A stretch of DNA of 64,000 bases from contig JADJVZ010000012.1 of NCBI GenBank assembly GCA_016716635.1, positions 186,001 through 250,000 of the forward strand, in the 5' to 3' direction. This document shows positions 1 to 8,789 of the stretch, piece by piece. Positions within the stretch are counted from its first letter, which is position 1. Each line of letters begins with the position of its first letter. Origin of the DNA: Micropruina sp. (GTDB lineage Bacteria > Actinomycetota > Actinomycetes > Propionibacteriales > Propionibacteriaceae). Below the pieces are notes generated by a model. That model ran no database searches. It had not been told where the DNA came from and was given only the letters and a program-made list of their open reading frames with translations. A program made the translations under genes and the position numbers.

Positions 1-105
1 GCAGAGTGGCCGGACCAACTCCACGTCGTGCCCGCGGGCGGTAAGGGAGGCGCGCGTCGCATCCCAGCCCGCAGCGCCCAGCAGAGGACTGGGCATTACC
101 AACAC
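1..105 (-). CDS. alpha/beta-hydrolase-like protein, N-terminal fragment (runs off the window)
   Basis: Reading leftwards from a GTG at 105, the frame stays open to the window edge and encodes about 35 residues beginning VLVMPSPLLGAAGWD. This resembles the first strand and oxyanion-loop region of actinobacterial alpha/beta hydrolases, which often start with a hydrophobic strand, a loop and then W..V...L...GH.V. A GGAG lies about 10 bases upstream of the GTG, and the start is 28 bases downstream of the stop of the neighbouring oxidoreductase gene on the same strand, so the two may be co-transcribed. The catalytic residues lie outside the window. The family call rests on this short N-terminus only. 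Confidence 0.4.
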   Translation of the reverse strand, partial: MLVMPSPLLGAAGWDATRASLTARGHDVELVRPLC

Positions 106-133
106 CCCTCGCCATCGCTCCAGGCTAACGCCC

Positions 134-766
134 TCAGTTGGCGACGAAGGCGGCCTTTGCGTAGAACTCGGGACGGTCGAGCGAATCGAGGAGCGCCGTC
201 GCGAGGTCGCCGTAGGTGATGCTCCTCGACTGCGGCTGTGGGGCGATCCCGATGCGGTAGGAACCCGTCGCCGGGTTGTCGAGCAACCGTGGCGGACGCA
301 CCGAGATCCAGTCGTTCTCGCTTCGCTGGAGCACCTCTTCCATGCGGCGCATGTCGTCGTAGGTGGCACCGAAGAATTGCTCCAGGATCGGCATCAGCAC
401 CCGCCGCTCGAAGAACGCTTGCTCCTCGCGCGGCCCCACCGGGGCCGCCGAAACCACGGCGATGCGGCGAATCGAGTGCGACGCCATGGCGGACACGATG
501 TTCGCGACTCCCTCGGAGTACACGGTGGTCGGGGCGCGCGAGGCCCCGATTCCCAGGGCCGACACCACGGCGTCGCACCCCTCCAACCCCCGGGCGACGG
601 ACGCTGGGTCGAGTACGTCGCAGGCGCGGGCAACGAGCCGCGGATCCTGCGCGGTCACGGTCTCCGGTCGGCGCGCGAGGGCGATGGCATCGTGGCCCCG
701 AGCGAGAGCCTGCTCAACCACGAGCGATCCGGTGCGACCCGAGGCCCCGACGACGGCAATCTTCAT
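134..766 (-). CDS. NAD(P)H-binding atypical SDR (NmrA/YwnB-like)
   Basis: This 210-residue protein is an atypical short-chain dehydrogenase of the NAD(P)H-binding (NmrA-like) type. Residues 1-15 carry the Rossmann motif GASGRTG directly after MKIAVV. The rest follows the usual pattern of this family, with VVSALG near residue 75 and a substrate-side segment rich in R and P. I chose the start at MKIAVVG rather than the upstream GTG because the Rossmann strand normally begins within the first residues. The substrate is unknown; members often act as quinone or flavin reductases or redox sensors. The gene diverges from a MarR-type regulator across a 56-base gap that is mostly one perfect palindrome, so control by that regulator is likely. 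Confidence 0.8.
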   Translation of the reverse strand: MKIAVVGASGRTGSLVVEQALARGHDAIALARRPETVTAQDPRLVARACDVLDPASVARGLEGCDAVVSALGIGASRAPTTVYSEGVANIVSAMASHSIRRIAVVSAAPVGPREEQAFFERRVLMPILEQFFGATYDDMRRMEEVLQRSENDWISVRPPRLLDNPATGSYRIGIAPQPQSRSITYGDLATALLDSLDRPEFYAKAAFVAN

Positions 767-790
767 GGTTCTCCCTGTAAGCACCAATAA

Positions 791-817
791 GTGATTGTCA
801 CCTTAGGTGACAATCAC
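791..817. promoter_or_regulatory. 27-bp perfect palindrome, probable MarR operator
   Basis: The sequence is a perfect inverted repeat with 13-base arms around a single central T at 804; the core is TTGTCACCT-T-AGGTGACAA. It sits between the divergent oxidoreductase (start 766) and MarR gene (start about 823), exactly where an autoregulating MarR repressor would bind to block both promoters. Perfect dyads of this length are typical of MarR-family operators. That this regulator binds it is inferred from position. Confidence 0.75.
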
Positions 818-822
818 CCCCA

Positions 823-1342
823 GTGTCTATGCTCGGGACTGTGAGCCACGACCAGCTGCCAAACTACGCCGAGTCGCCTTCGTTCCTGCTCTCCCAGATC
901 GGTGCCCGGTCGGCCCAGGTGTTCGCCGAACGCCTCCGGGGCGAGGGCATGTCACCGCGAGAGTTCGGGGTGCTCACCCACGTCGCGGCCAACCCCGGCC
1001 AGACCCAACAACAACTGGCCGACGCGTTGGGCATCCATCGCAACAACATGGTGGGGCTGATTGACGAGGTGGAGGCTGCCGGCTGGGTTCTCCCGCGCGC
1101 GCAGCCGAACCGACCGCCGGGCCTTCAACGTGCAGATCACGCCCACCGGCTCGGCCCTGGTCGCCCGCGCCGCGGCCCTGATCCCGTTGATGGATGAGGA
1201 CGTCGTCGCGGGCCTCACCACCCCGGAGCGGCAGACCCTGCTGGCTCTCCTCACCAAGCTGGGAGCACTCCTCGACCTCACTCCAGGCATCCATCCCGCC
1301 ATGCGCGCCGGCTATCAGGGGCGGCGCCCCACTACCCCATGA
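823..1342 (+). pseudogene. MarR-family transcriptional regulator, frameshifted
   Basis: Two overlapping frames together make one MarR protein. The first (from GTG 823, ATG 829 or GTG 841) encodes the N-terminal helices and the winged-helix recognition region (SPREFGVLTHVAANPGQTQQ, then LADALGIHRNNMVGLIDEVE). The wing and C-terminal dimerisation helices (DRRAFNVQITPTGSALVARA) continue in the next frame, up to a stop at 1342. The switch falls around 1093-1106, in a run of C and G; removing one base would restore a protein of about 165 residues. Without correction the protein loses its wing arginines (DRR) and dimer helices and ends at 1197 with unrelated sequence. Either the regulator is dead or the assembly has a one-base indel. 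Confidence 0.75.
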
Positions 1343-1417
1343 GCCCGATGTCGAGGTCATAACCAGGACGATCGCCCTCGCCAGGTGGGCAATCCCCTCC
1401 GGGCTGACGCGAGGCCG

Positions 1418-1756
1418 CTAGCCGGGATACCTCTTGGTCTCTGGCGCCCAAGCCGAGCCCGTCCAGTAGCAAATCGCTTGGGGGTCGGAGGGATCGGGAA
1501 ACCACCCGGCTGCCGTGGAGGGCGAGACTGTCTGAGCTGGCGTCAGCGCTGCCACCGTCGCGGCCTGCATGGCCACTCCTTGCTGCTGGGTAGCCAACGC
1601 CTGGCGCTGCAATTCAATCAGCTGCATGTTCTGCACAACGTTGGCGCGTGCTGCGTTGCGTGTCTGCTTGGCCATCCTCCTAGCACTCTCAGCATCGGTG
1701 CGATAGCTGATGATCCCTAACGTCGAAAGTGAGGCAGCCTTACGAATGAGTCCCAT
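1418..1756 (-). CDS. DUF2510 domain-containing small protein
   Basis: The protein has 112 residues. Its last 25 (GWFPDPSDPQAICYWTGSAW) match the DUF2510 pattern, a short W/P-rich module (GWYPDP...YWDG..W) found on actinobacterial membrane or envelope proteins. The N-terminus (MGLIRKAASLSTLGIISYRT) is the lead-in seen in soluble DUF2510 proteins, followed by a Gln/Ala-rich helix, probably coiled (residues 25-65). I preferred the internal ATG at 1756 because the longer reading adds residues with no family resemblance. There is no signal peptide. Function is unknown. It lies 123 bases downstream of recQ on the same strand. Confidence 0.6.
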   Translation of the reverse strand: MGLIRKAASLSTLGIISYRTDAESARRMAKQTRNAARANVVQNMQLIELQRQALATQQQGVAMQAATVAALTPAQTVSPSTAAGWFPDPSDPQAICYWTGSAWAPETKRYPG

Positions 1757-1879
1757 GCGTCCGCATCGTAGGGACCCCGGCTGCGGCTTCTCAACCAAGG
1801 CACCTAAGCCTCGGGGCGACGAAGCTCCCGCCAATGCAGATCGCAGCAAGACAGCAGGGAAGGTCGATGTCCTCGCTCG

Positions 1880-4000
1880 TCAGGCCACCACGGCCAGAGC
1901 GAAGGGAAGCACTTCGGGCGCACCTGCCGCACGGAGCAGTTTCGCCGCGACGGTGAGGGTCCAGCGGGAGTCGCAGAGGTCATCCACGAGCAGCACTGGG
2001 CCCTTGACCTCAGTGAGGGCAGCAGCCAGTTCGGGACCAACGGTAAACCGCGACCATACGTCCGCGAGACGGAAGGCGCTGTTGCCCCCCGGACCGGCCG
2101 ACTCCGGACGCACGAGATCGAGCGTGCCGAGGTAGCGCAGGCGTCCGACGGAGGCCAAGCCTTGCGCCAGGCTCTGGATGAGTTGCGGGTGGTGGACCGA
2201 CGGCATCGCCACGACCGCGACGGGACGGGTAGCCCACGGCCAGGCCTTGAGCACGTCGACGCAGGCCGACGCCACGGCGGCGGGCACCGGACCGTCGGAA
2301 CCCGCCAGCAACTCTCGCAGCGTGGTGCCCCAGCCGAGGTCCGTGAGGCGGGCCAAGGCGCGCCCGGGCTCGGCTGCGGCGGCGGGTCCGATCTTGCCCT
2401 TGGCCGACACCCCCAACTTCTCCATGCCCGTCGGCCAGAGGGTGCGTGGTTCGATCGAGACCCCGACCTGCTCCAACTGCTTCTCGGCAAGACGCAGGTG
2501 CGCAGGATCGACGTAGGCGTCGAACCACGACGGCTCCCCCGCCGAAGCCAGACAACTGTCACAGCGTCCGCAATCGGCCGCCGTCGGGTCGTCGAGTGAC
2601 TCCTGCAGGAAGCGCATGCGGCACTCGGTGGTGGTCTCGTAGGCGACCATCAACTGCTGCTCACGTGACCGTGCCGCCGCCACGCGCTCGTAGCGCTCGG
2701 CGTCATAGACCCACGGTTGCCCCGTGGCCAGCCAGCCGCCCTGCACTCGGCGGACAGCACCCTCGACGTCCAGCACCTTGAGGAGCAGTTCGAGCCGGTT
2801 GCGACGCAGATCCACCAGCGCCTCCAGCGCCCCCGTCGACAGCGGACGCCCGGCCTCCGCCAGCGCCGCGATCACCGCCTCGGCGAGATGCTGGCGGGGC
2901 ATCGAACTGGTGGCGAAGTAATGCCAGATGTCGGCATCTTCCCGCCCGGGCAGCAGCACCACATCAGCGCGATCGGTGGCACGCCCGGCGCGGCCGACCT
3001 GCTGGTAGTACGCGACCGGCGACGAGGGGGCGCCCAAGTGCAGCACGAACCCGAGGTCGGGCTTGTCGAACCCCATGCCCAGCGCGCTCGTGGCGATGAG
3101 CGCCTTCACGTCGTTGGCACGCAGGCGACCCTCCAACACCTCGCGCTCAGCGGTGTCGGTGCGCCCCGTATAGGCCGCCACCTCGTGCCCCGCCGCGCGC
3201 AAGGACCCCGCCAGGTCTTCGGCCCCCGCGACCGTGAGCGTGTAGATGATGCCGCTGCCCGGCAGGTCGGCCAGATGCGTGTGCAGCCACCCCAACCGCT
3301 GCACCGGGCTCGCCATCGGCAGCACCCCGAGCCGCAGCGAATCTCGGGCGAGGCCGCCGCGCAGGGTCAAGACCTCGTGCGGCACCCCGTCCGCCCCAAC
3401 GCTGAGTTGCTCGGCCACGTCGGCCACCACCCGCGCGTTCGCCGTGGCCGTGGTCGCCAGCACCGGAGTGCCGGACGGAAGCTCGGCCAGCAGGTCGCGG
3501 ATGCGTCGATAGTCCGGACGAAAGTCGTGCCCCCAGTCGCTGATGCAGTGGGCCTCATCGATCACCAGCAGCCCGCACCGCTCGGCCAACGCAGGCAGTT
3601 GGTTCTCACGAAAGCTCGGATTGTTGAGCCGCTCAGGGCTCACCAGCAGCAGGTCGACCGAGTCGGTGCGCAGCGCCTCGCGGACGTCCTCCCACTCGGT
3701 GGCGTTGGACGAGTTCATGGTCACCGCTCGGATGCCCGCCCGTTCGGCGGCCCCGATCTGGTCACGCATCAGCGCCAGTAAGGGCGACACGATCAACGTC
3801 GGACCGGCCCCCTGCGCCCGCCGCAGCATGGTCGTCACGAAGTAGACCGCCGACTTGCCCCAGCCGGTGCGCTGCACCACCAGCGCCCGGCGGCGTTCAT
3901 CGGCGAGCGCATGGATCGCCTCGGCCTGCCCGTCGCGAAAGTCGGCGTCGGGACTGCCGACCAGCCGTCGGAGGGCGGCGAGCGGGGCGTCGTTGGTCAT
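1880..4000 (-). CDS. recQ: RecQ-family ATP-dependent DNA helicase with C-terminal phosphoribosyltransferase-like domain
   Basis: The protein has 706 residues. Motif I is TGWGKS (about residue 45), the Walker B box is DEAH followed by CISDWGHDFRPDY, the RecQ aromatic-rich loop; motif VI is QQVGRAGR. A RecQ zinc site follows (C.MRF, then CGRCDSC). The last ~200 residues are not a helicase module: they form a phosphoribosyltransferase-like fold with the PRPP-loop relative VLLVDDLCDSRWTLT. This RecQ-PRTase layout occurs in actinobacteria; the tail's role is unknown. The helicase would unwind 3'-tailed and branched DNA in recombinational repair. I start at ATG 4000, which follows GGTGGCGG; a longer upstream reading has no family similarity. 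Confidence 0.9.
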   Translation of the reverse strand: MTNDAPLAALRRLVGSPDADFRDGQAEAIHALADERRRALVVQRTGWGKSAVYFVTTMLRRAQGAGPTLIVSPLLALMRDQIGAAERAGIRAVTMNSSNATEWEDVREALRTDSVDLLLVSPERLNNPSFRENQLPALAERCGLLVIDEAHCISDWGHDFRPDYRRIRDLLAELPSGTPVLATTATANARVVADVAEQLSVGADGVPHEVLTLRGGLARDSLRLGVLPMASPVQRLGWLHTHLADLPGSGIIYTLTVAGAEDLAGSLRAAGHEVAAYTGRTDTAEREVLEGRLRANDVKALIATSALGMGFDKPDLGFVLHLGAPSSPVAYYQQVGRAGRATDRADVVLLPGREDADIWHYFATSSMPRQHLAEAVIAALAEAGRPLSTGALEALVDLRRNRLELLLKVLDVEGAVRRVQGGWLATGQPWVYDAERYERVAAARSREQQLMVAYETTTECRMRFLQESLDDPTAADCGRCDSCLASAGEPSWFDAYVDPAHLRLAEKQLEQVGVSIEPRTLWPTGMEKLGVSAKGKIGPAAAAEPGRALARLTDLGWGTTLRELLAGSDGPVPAAVASACVDVLKAWPWATRPVAVVAMPSVHHPQLIQSLAQGLASVGRLRYLGTLDLVRPESAGPGGNSAFRLADVWSRFTVGPELAAALTEVKGPVLLVDDLCDSRWTLTVAAKLLRAAGAPEVLPFALAVVA

Positions 4001-4191
4001 ACCGCCACCGTACGGGCCCCGTCCGACAGGTTCTACCGGACGCCGCGCACGGCCCGCCGCAGCGGACGCCCAGCCTGCCCTCGCCCGAAACACGTTCGTG
4101 TCGCGTGCCAGGCAACCGTCTTCTGGCTGCCCGACACGCGACACGAGGGGAAAGGGATTATCAGTGGTTGGTGAGGCCGAAGCCCCTCGAC

Positions 4192-4770
4192 TCAGCCGAG
4201 GTTGTTGAGGACCTCAGCGGCCTTGTCGTCCTCCATGTTGAAGGCGATGTCCTTCACCCCGTGCTTGTCGGTGGTGACCTTATTGTCGATGCCCGCAGCG
4301 GTAAGCGCAGCGGCAGCCTTGTCGATGTCGGCGTTGTTGTCGTCGATCGCCTGCTGGCTCATCGGGGCGGTGCTCCAGAAGTAGTCTTCCTCGGCCTGCA
4401 AGGCGGCGGGGTCGTTGTAGTCGATCTCGATGATCTTGACGCCGTCGGAATCGCTGGTCGTGTACTTCACGCCGTGGTCGCTCAGGTACTTCGCGAAGGC
4501 ATCGGCCTCAGCGTTCTCGGCAGCGACGTCGACCGGCGGCAGGGTCATGTCCAACCCGGCGAACTCCGCATCGTCCTGGGCGATGTAGGCGGCGGTTTCG
4601 GCGTCCACCACGTCGCTGGTCTCGGTCTGCGCTGCCGTCGGCGCGGGAGCCGGCGTCGGGGCCGCGGAGGCGACCGAGACGGTGCCGAACGCGGCGATGC
4701 CTCCCATGGCGGCAGCTGCGCAGAACAGCGCAATGCGACGGGCGGCGGGGATGTTCTCGTTCTTGTTCAC
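4192..4770 (-). CDS. secreted alanine- and acid-rich protein of unknown function
   Basis: The protein has 192 residues. A GTG start at 4770 is well placed 8 bases after AAAGGAG. Residues 1-35 form a Sec signal peptide: a basic start (NKN...ARR), a hydrophobic stretch and a probable AxA cleavage site before APTPAPAPTAAQ. The mature protein is acidic and shows two similar segments, YLSDHGVKYTTSDSDGVKII and LTAAGIDNKVTTDKHGVKDI, suggesting an internal duplication of a small alpha/beta unit. I do not recognise a named family. It lies downstream of a sensor kinase and response regulator on the same strand, so it may be their target or the extracellular partner of the sensor. Confidence 0.65.
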   Translation of the reverse strand: MNKNENIPAARRIALFCAAAAMGGIAAFGTVSVASAAPTPAPAPTAAQTETSDVVDAETAAYIAQDDAEFAGLDMTLPPVDVAAENAEADAFAKYLSDHGVKYTTSDSDGVKIIEIDYNDPAALQAEEDYFWSTAPMSQQAIDDNNADIDKAAAALTAAGIDNKVTTDKHGVKDIAFNMEDDKAAEVLNNLG

Positions 4771-4930
4771 GAGTGTGCTCCTTTGTTTGTGGTGCCCTGG
4801 CGCGGTGGCCGGAGGAGGGCTGCCATCAGGGGATCTGGCGACACACTCATCGTGCAAGGCCCACTGTCAGGACCACGTCAAGGCCATGTCAGAGGCGAAT
4901 GACATCCATCGCATCTCTGGCGTCCTTGAG

Positions 4931-6634
4931 TCAGTGCGCAGGTTGCAGGCCGCGGACGGTGAACGTCGCGCCGTCGCCGAGCTCGGAGGCCACCGAGATT
5001 TCGCCGCCGTGCGAATCGACCAGTTCCTTGGCGATCGCCAACCCAAGGCCGCTGCCACCGGTGGAAGAGGCCCGCGACGAATCGGCCCGCCAAAATCGAT
5101 CGAAAACGCGCCCGAGGTCTTCGGTGGCGATCCCTTCGCCGGTGTCGGCGACGCTGAAGCCATCGGCGGTGACCGTCACCGTGATGGCACCTCCCGACGG
5201 GGTGTGGCGCACGGCGTTCACGAGCAGATTGTCGAACACTTGGCGAAGGCGAGGAGCGTCCATCAACACGAGGGACTCGGTAGGACGGGCATCCACCATT
5301 GTGAGCGCAACGCGGGCGCTGTTCGCGCTCGGCTGGTGAGCGTCCACGGCGGCGGCGGCGAGGGCGCCGAGGTCGCCGGGGTCGAGCCGCACGCTCATCG
5401 CGTCGGCGTCAGCGTTGGCGAGTTGCTGCAGGTCCCGGACGAGCGAACGCAACCGCGTGACCTCCTCGTTCAGCGAGCCGAGCACCGCTGGGGTGGGTTC
5501 GTAGACCTGGTCCTCGATCGCCTCCAACGTTCCGCCGATGGTGGCCAAGGGGTTGCGGAGCTCGTGGGCGATATCGCTCACCATTTGGCGTCGGATGGTC
5601 TCGTTGCGTTGCAACGAATCGCCGAGCGAGTTGAACGCCCTCGCGAGCACCGACACCTCGTTCGTTCCGGCCGTAGAGGCGCGATGGTCCAGCCGACCAG
5701 CCGCCAACTGCGTGGCGGCGTGCGTGAGTTCGCCGAGCGGCTTGGTGATGCGCCGCCCCAACCACCACGCCAGCAGCGCGGCGACGAGCAGGATCGCACC
5801 GGCGATCATCAGCGAACGCCACAGCGACGACCCGGTGAACGGGCCGATCGCAACCGCCGTGCCCAGGTAGAGCAACGCCGCCGGGGCAAAAGCGGTTGTC
5901 GCCGCTTGGTCGATGCACTTCGTCACGGCCGTTTCAGCAGCCGGGGTTTGTTCCACCGTGGTCACGTCGTCGGCCACGACGATGGGGGTGAACCCCGCGG
6001 CGGTCAAACACTCAGACACGGCGGCGTCATAATTCGCGGCTTGCTGCGGTGACACGCTGACGTCGGCGAACACGGCATCCGTGCACCGGTTGAAGGCGTC
6101 CGCATCGGCGCCGGAGCCAGGCACGCGCTGCGGAAGTTGTTGACCGCCGATCTCCACCATCGTGTAGGGAATATGCGCAGCCTCAAGGCAGGCAACGGCG
6201 CCGGCGATGACCGCTGGGCTCACCTGGTCGCTTGGTGTCGAGGTGCCAAGCGAGGGCACGCCGAAGGGGTTGATCGCCGGATCAGTTGGGTCGATTCGCG
6301 CCGTCGGCGTGGCCGGCAGCGGGCGCGAATCGCCCCCCGCTGCACGATCGGAGTCCACGAGCAGCCGGCCGCGCAGATCCGTGAGCGCGATGCGCCGCCC
6401 GTAGGTGGTCGACAGTTTCTGGACCAGCGGCGCGGCGTAGTCCCACGTCCGATTCTCGCCGCCGTATTGCGACAGCCGGTCATAGATCGTGGCGTCTACC
6501 TGCAGCGATGCGGTGGCCTGGTCGCGGATTGCCTGCTCCGCCGAGAGCGTGGTGAGCCAGGCGGTCATCAGAATGGCGACGGTGGCCACCCCGACCGCGA
6601 GCGCGATCACTCGTGATCGCACCGAACGAAGCAT
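4931..6634 (-). CDS. sensor histidine kinase with cysteine-bearing extracytoplasmic domain
   Basis: The protein has 567 residues. A transmembrane helix (about 8-28) is followed by an unusually large extracytoplasmic domain (about 30-270), a second helix (about 274-292), a HAMP region, the HisKA box SDIAHELRNP with His357 as the probable phosphoacceptor, and a HATPase domain (DNLLVNAVRHT, DTGEGI, GSGLGLAI). The outer domain holds four cysteines (149, 184, 209, 240), which could form two disulfides, and two related segments (ACLEAAHIPYTMV and ECLTAAGFTPIVV) similar in style to the neighbouring secreted protein. It overlaps the response-regulator stop by one base (TAATG), so the two are translationally coupled. 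The signal is unknown. Confidence 0.85.
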   Translation of the reverse strand: MLRSVRSRVIALAVGVATVAILMTAWLTTLSAEQAIRDQATASLQVDATIYDRLSQYGGENRTWDYAAPLVQKLSTTYGRRIALTDLRGRLLVDSDRAAGGDSRPLPATPTARIDPTDPAINPFGVPSLGTSTPSDQVSPAVIAGAVACLEAAHIPYTMVEIGGQQLPQRVPGSGADADAFNRCTDAVFADVSVSPQQAANYDAAVSECLTAAGFTPIVVADDVTTVEQTPAAETAVTKCIDQAATTAFAPAALLYLGTAVAIGPFTGSSLWRSLMIAGAILLVAALLAWWLGRRITKPLGELTHAATQLAAGRLDHRASTAGTNEVSVLARAFNSLGDSLQRNETIRRQMVSDIAHELRNPLATIGGTLEAIEDQVYEPTPAVLGSLNEEVTRLRSLVRDLQQLANADADAMSVRLDPGDLGALAAAAVDAHQPSANSARVALTMVDARPTESLVLMDAPRLRQVFDNLLVNAVRHTPSGGAITVTVTADGFSVADTGEGIATEDLGRVFDRFWRADSSRASSTGGSGLGLAIAKELVDSHGGEISVASELGDGATFTVRGLQPAH

Positions 6635-7326
6635 TAGTCGGCCCGCTCGGGCTCAGCCAGCTTGTACCCGCGTCCCTTGACGGTGAGCACGTAGCGCGGG
6701 TTGGCGGGGTCGGCCTCGATCTTGCGGCGCAGGTTGACGACGTGCATGTCCACGGTGCGGTCGAGCGCGTAGTGGTCGAAGCCGGCAGCTTCTTCCATGA
6801 GTTGTTGGCGGCCGAAGACCCGTCCCGGTCTTGCCGCGAGCGCTTCCAAGATGGACAGTTCGCGGGGGGTCAGTTCCACCGTGTGCCCGTCGACGCGCAC
6901 CTCGCATCGTTCCCGGTCGATGTGCAGACCATCAACCGTCACGATGACAGCCGGGCTGGCGAGCCCCGCCCGGCGCAACGCGGCGCGCACGCGCGCCAGT
7001 AGCTGGCGCATGCTGTAGGGCTTCGTCACGTAGTCGTCGGCCCCGAGATCAAGACCGGTGATCTGATCGTCATCGCCAACGCGGGCGGTCACCATGATCA
7101 CTGCCGTCGGGATCTGCTCGGAGCGGATCACACGGCACACATCGAGCCCGTCCATGCGCGGCATCATCACGTCGAGTAACACGAGGTCAGGCTTGCGCGC
7201 GCGGATCTCCTCGAGGGCGCTCACGCCGTCATGCACGACCGCCACCAGGTGCCCTTCGCGAACGAGGTAACTCCGAAGCAGCTCGGCTTGTTTCTGATCG
7301 TCTTCCGCGACGATGATCCGTGCCAT
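6634..7326 (-). CDS. OmpR/PhoB-family response regulator
   Basis: The protein has 230 residues. The receiver domain (1-120) has the acidic pocket AEDD, the phosphoacceptor Asp52 in LLDVMMP, the switch Thr in VTAR, and Lys in DYVTKPYS. The C-terminal half is a winged helix (ELTPRELSILEALA, then LDRTVDMHVVNLRRKIE and YVLTVKGRGYKL). The ATG at 7326 follows a strong GAGGAGGA site; upstream in-frame starts have none. It is the first gene of a three-gene strand with the kinase and the secreted protein. Confidence 0.9.
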   Translation of the reverse strand: MARIIVAEDDQKQAELLRSYLVREGHLVAVVHDGVSALEEIRARKPDLVLLDVMMPRMDGLDVCRVIRSEQIPTAVIMVTARVGDDDQITGLDLGADDYVTKPYSMRQLLARVRAALRRAGLASPAVIVTVDGLHIDRERCEVRVDGHTVELTPRELSILEALAARPGRVFGRQQLMEEAAGFDHYALDRTVDMHVVNLRRKIEADPANPRYVLTVKGRGYKLAEPERAD

Positions 7327-7670
7327 CAAGTTCCTCCTCACCGTTGGTGCCCAGAGTAGGAGCACGTGGGTTGCGTCGATGGGCAACCAGGCCACCCCGT
7401 CACCCGTGTCGGTGCGAAAGAAGTCCGTCAGCCCTGCAGGCGCCGAGTCGGCCCACATGATCATGCGGTCACCGGTGTCAAGGACGTATCAATACGCCGT
7501 CAGGTTCGAGTGAGTTCCGCTCGGGAAACTGGCGCCCCGGCTGGACCGTGACCATGGCGGCATCGTTGCGATGAACTCGCACGCTGCCACGCAGGTTCAC
7601 GACGTCGGCGGCCACCGCTCCGATCTTTGACAATTCCGTTCCAAGCGGACATACGCGCATCATTGGATCT
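7327..7670. other. 344-bp divergent intergenic region
   Basis: No gene is supported here. It separates the response regulator (leftward) from proline dehydrogenase (rightward). I see a perfect 12-base dyad CGTATCAATACG at 7485-7496, next to a TTGACA hexamer on the minus strand (7476-7481) whose -10 partner is poor, and a second TTGACA on the plus strand at 7627 facing proline dehydrogenase. The dyad is a possible operator for one of the two units. Confidence 0.45.
7627..7656 (+). promoter_or_regulatory. possible sigma70-type promoter for proline dehydrogenase
   Basis: A consensus TTGACA (7627-7632) is followed after 17-18 bases by CATACG/ATACGC, a moderate -10, about 15 bases before the ATG at 7671. 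This would give a very short untranslated leader. Confidence 0.4.
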
Positions 7671-8588
7671 ATGCTCAGGAAGCTCTTCTTGGCGATGGCC
7701 CGCAACGACACCATGCAGCGGATGATCGTCTCTTTCCCCCCCACCCAATCTGTCGTTCACCGCTTCATCCCCGGGGCCACCGTGGACGAATGCCTGGCCA
7801 GCGTGACCCACCTTCGGGACGCCGGACTCTTAGCCACCATTGACTATTTGGGCGAAGACACGCTCTCCGCCGATCAGGCCGCCGCCACCCGAGACGCCTA
7901 TCTCGACCTGCTGAAACGCCTCGATGAGGCCGGCCTCACCAAGTACGCCGAGGTGTCGGTCAAGCTCACCGCGCTCGGATCAGCGTTCGACCCCGAGTTG
8001 GCCTATGCCAACGCATCCGCCATCGCGGACGCCGCCGCCGCCCATGGGACGACCGTCACCCTGGACGCCGAGGACCACACCACCACCGACGACACCCTCG
8101 CCATCTTGGCGCGCTTGCGCGAAACCCACCCCGAGACCGGCATCGTCGTCCAGGCTTACCTCAACCGAACATTGGCCGATTGCGAGCACCTCACCGACCA
8201 CGGGTCGCGCGTCCGCCTGTGCAAGGGCGCCTACGCGGAGCCCGCCACCGTCGCCCACCAGGGCCAGGCGGAGGTCTCGAAGGCCTTCCTCGAATGCCTC
8301 AAGGTGCTCATGCAAGGCCGCGGGTACCCCATGGTCGCCAGCCACGATCCGGCCATGATCGCCGCCGCCGAAGAACTCGCCATGGGCCTCGGACGCGCGT
8401 CCGACAGCTACGAGTTCCAGATGCTTTACGGCATCCGGACGGACGAGCAGCGTCGCCTCGCAGACGCTGGCCACCAGGTCCGCGTCTACGTGCCGTTCGG
8501 GTCCCAGTGGTACGGCTATTTCATGCGACGCCTCGCGGAGCGTCCCGCCAACGTCGCCTTTTTCGCCCGCGCGCTCGTCGGACGCTGA
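7671..8588 (+). CDS. proline dehydrogenase (monofunctional PRODH)
   Basis: This 305-residue flavoenzyme oxidises L-proline to delta-1-pyrroline-5-carboxylate and passes electrons to the quinone pool. The length fits the short monofunctional bacterial PRODH. Family signatures are visible in order: the FAD-barrel strands (KYAEVSVKLTALG), VVQAYLNRT, RVRLCKGAY, ASHDP, YEFQMLYGIR, and the C-terminal substrate helix YGYFMRRLAERPANV, whose RR pair binds the proline carboxylate. No P5C dehydrogenase or proline permease is adjacent. The ribosome site is weak (GGAT). Confidence 0.92.
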   Translation: MLRKLFLAMARNDTMQRMIVSFPPTQSVVHRFIPGATVDECLASVTHLRDAGLLATIDYLGEDTLSADQAAATRDAYLDLLKRLDEAGLTKYAEVSVKLTALGSAFDPELAYANASAIADAAAAHGTTVTLDAEDHTTTDDTLAILARLRETHPETGIVVQAYLNRTLADCEHLTDHGSRVRLCKGAYAEPATVAHQGQAEVSKAFLECLKVLMQGRGYPMVASHDPAMIAAAEELAMGLGRASDSYEFQMLYGIRTDEQRRLADAGHQVRVYVPFGSQWYGYFMRRLAERPANVAFFARALVGR

Positions 8589-8789
8589 GGCGGAAACCGC
8601 CCGGATCGGCATGTTTGTTTGACCTGGAAGATCACAACAAAGCGGCACTCAGGTAACAGTGGGATCACGCCGCCGCTCCCCCTGGTGGCGAAAGTTGGAC
8701 TTCTGCCCAAAGATAGGGGTCAAGGCACCGGCGCACGCGCGCCAGCTGTTCACGCCACCCTTGTGAACAGACGAATATCAGGAGGCTCC

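Noticed and set aside
8589..8789. A promoter with TTGACC at 8619 for the peptide transporter
   Set aside because: No acceptable -10 lies at the required spacing, so I do not call it, although the operon must have a promoter in this 200-base gap.
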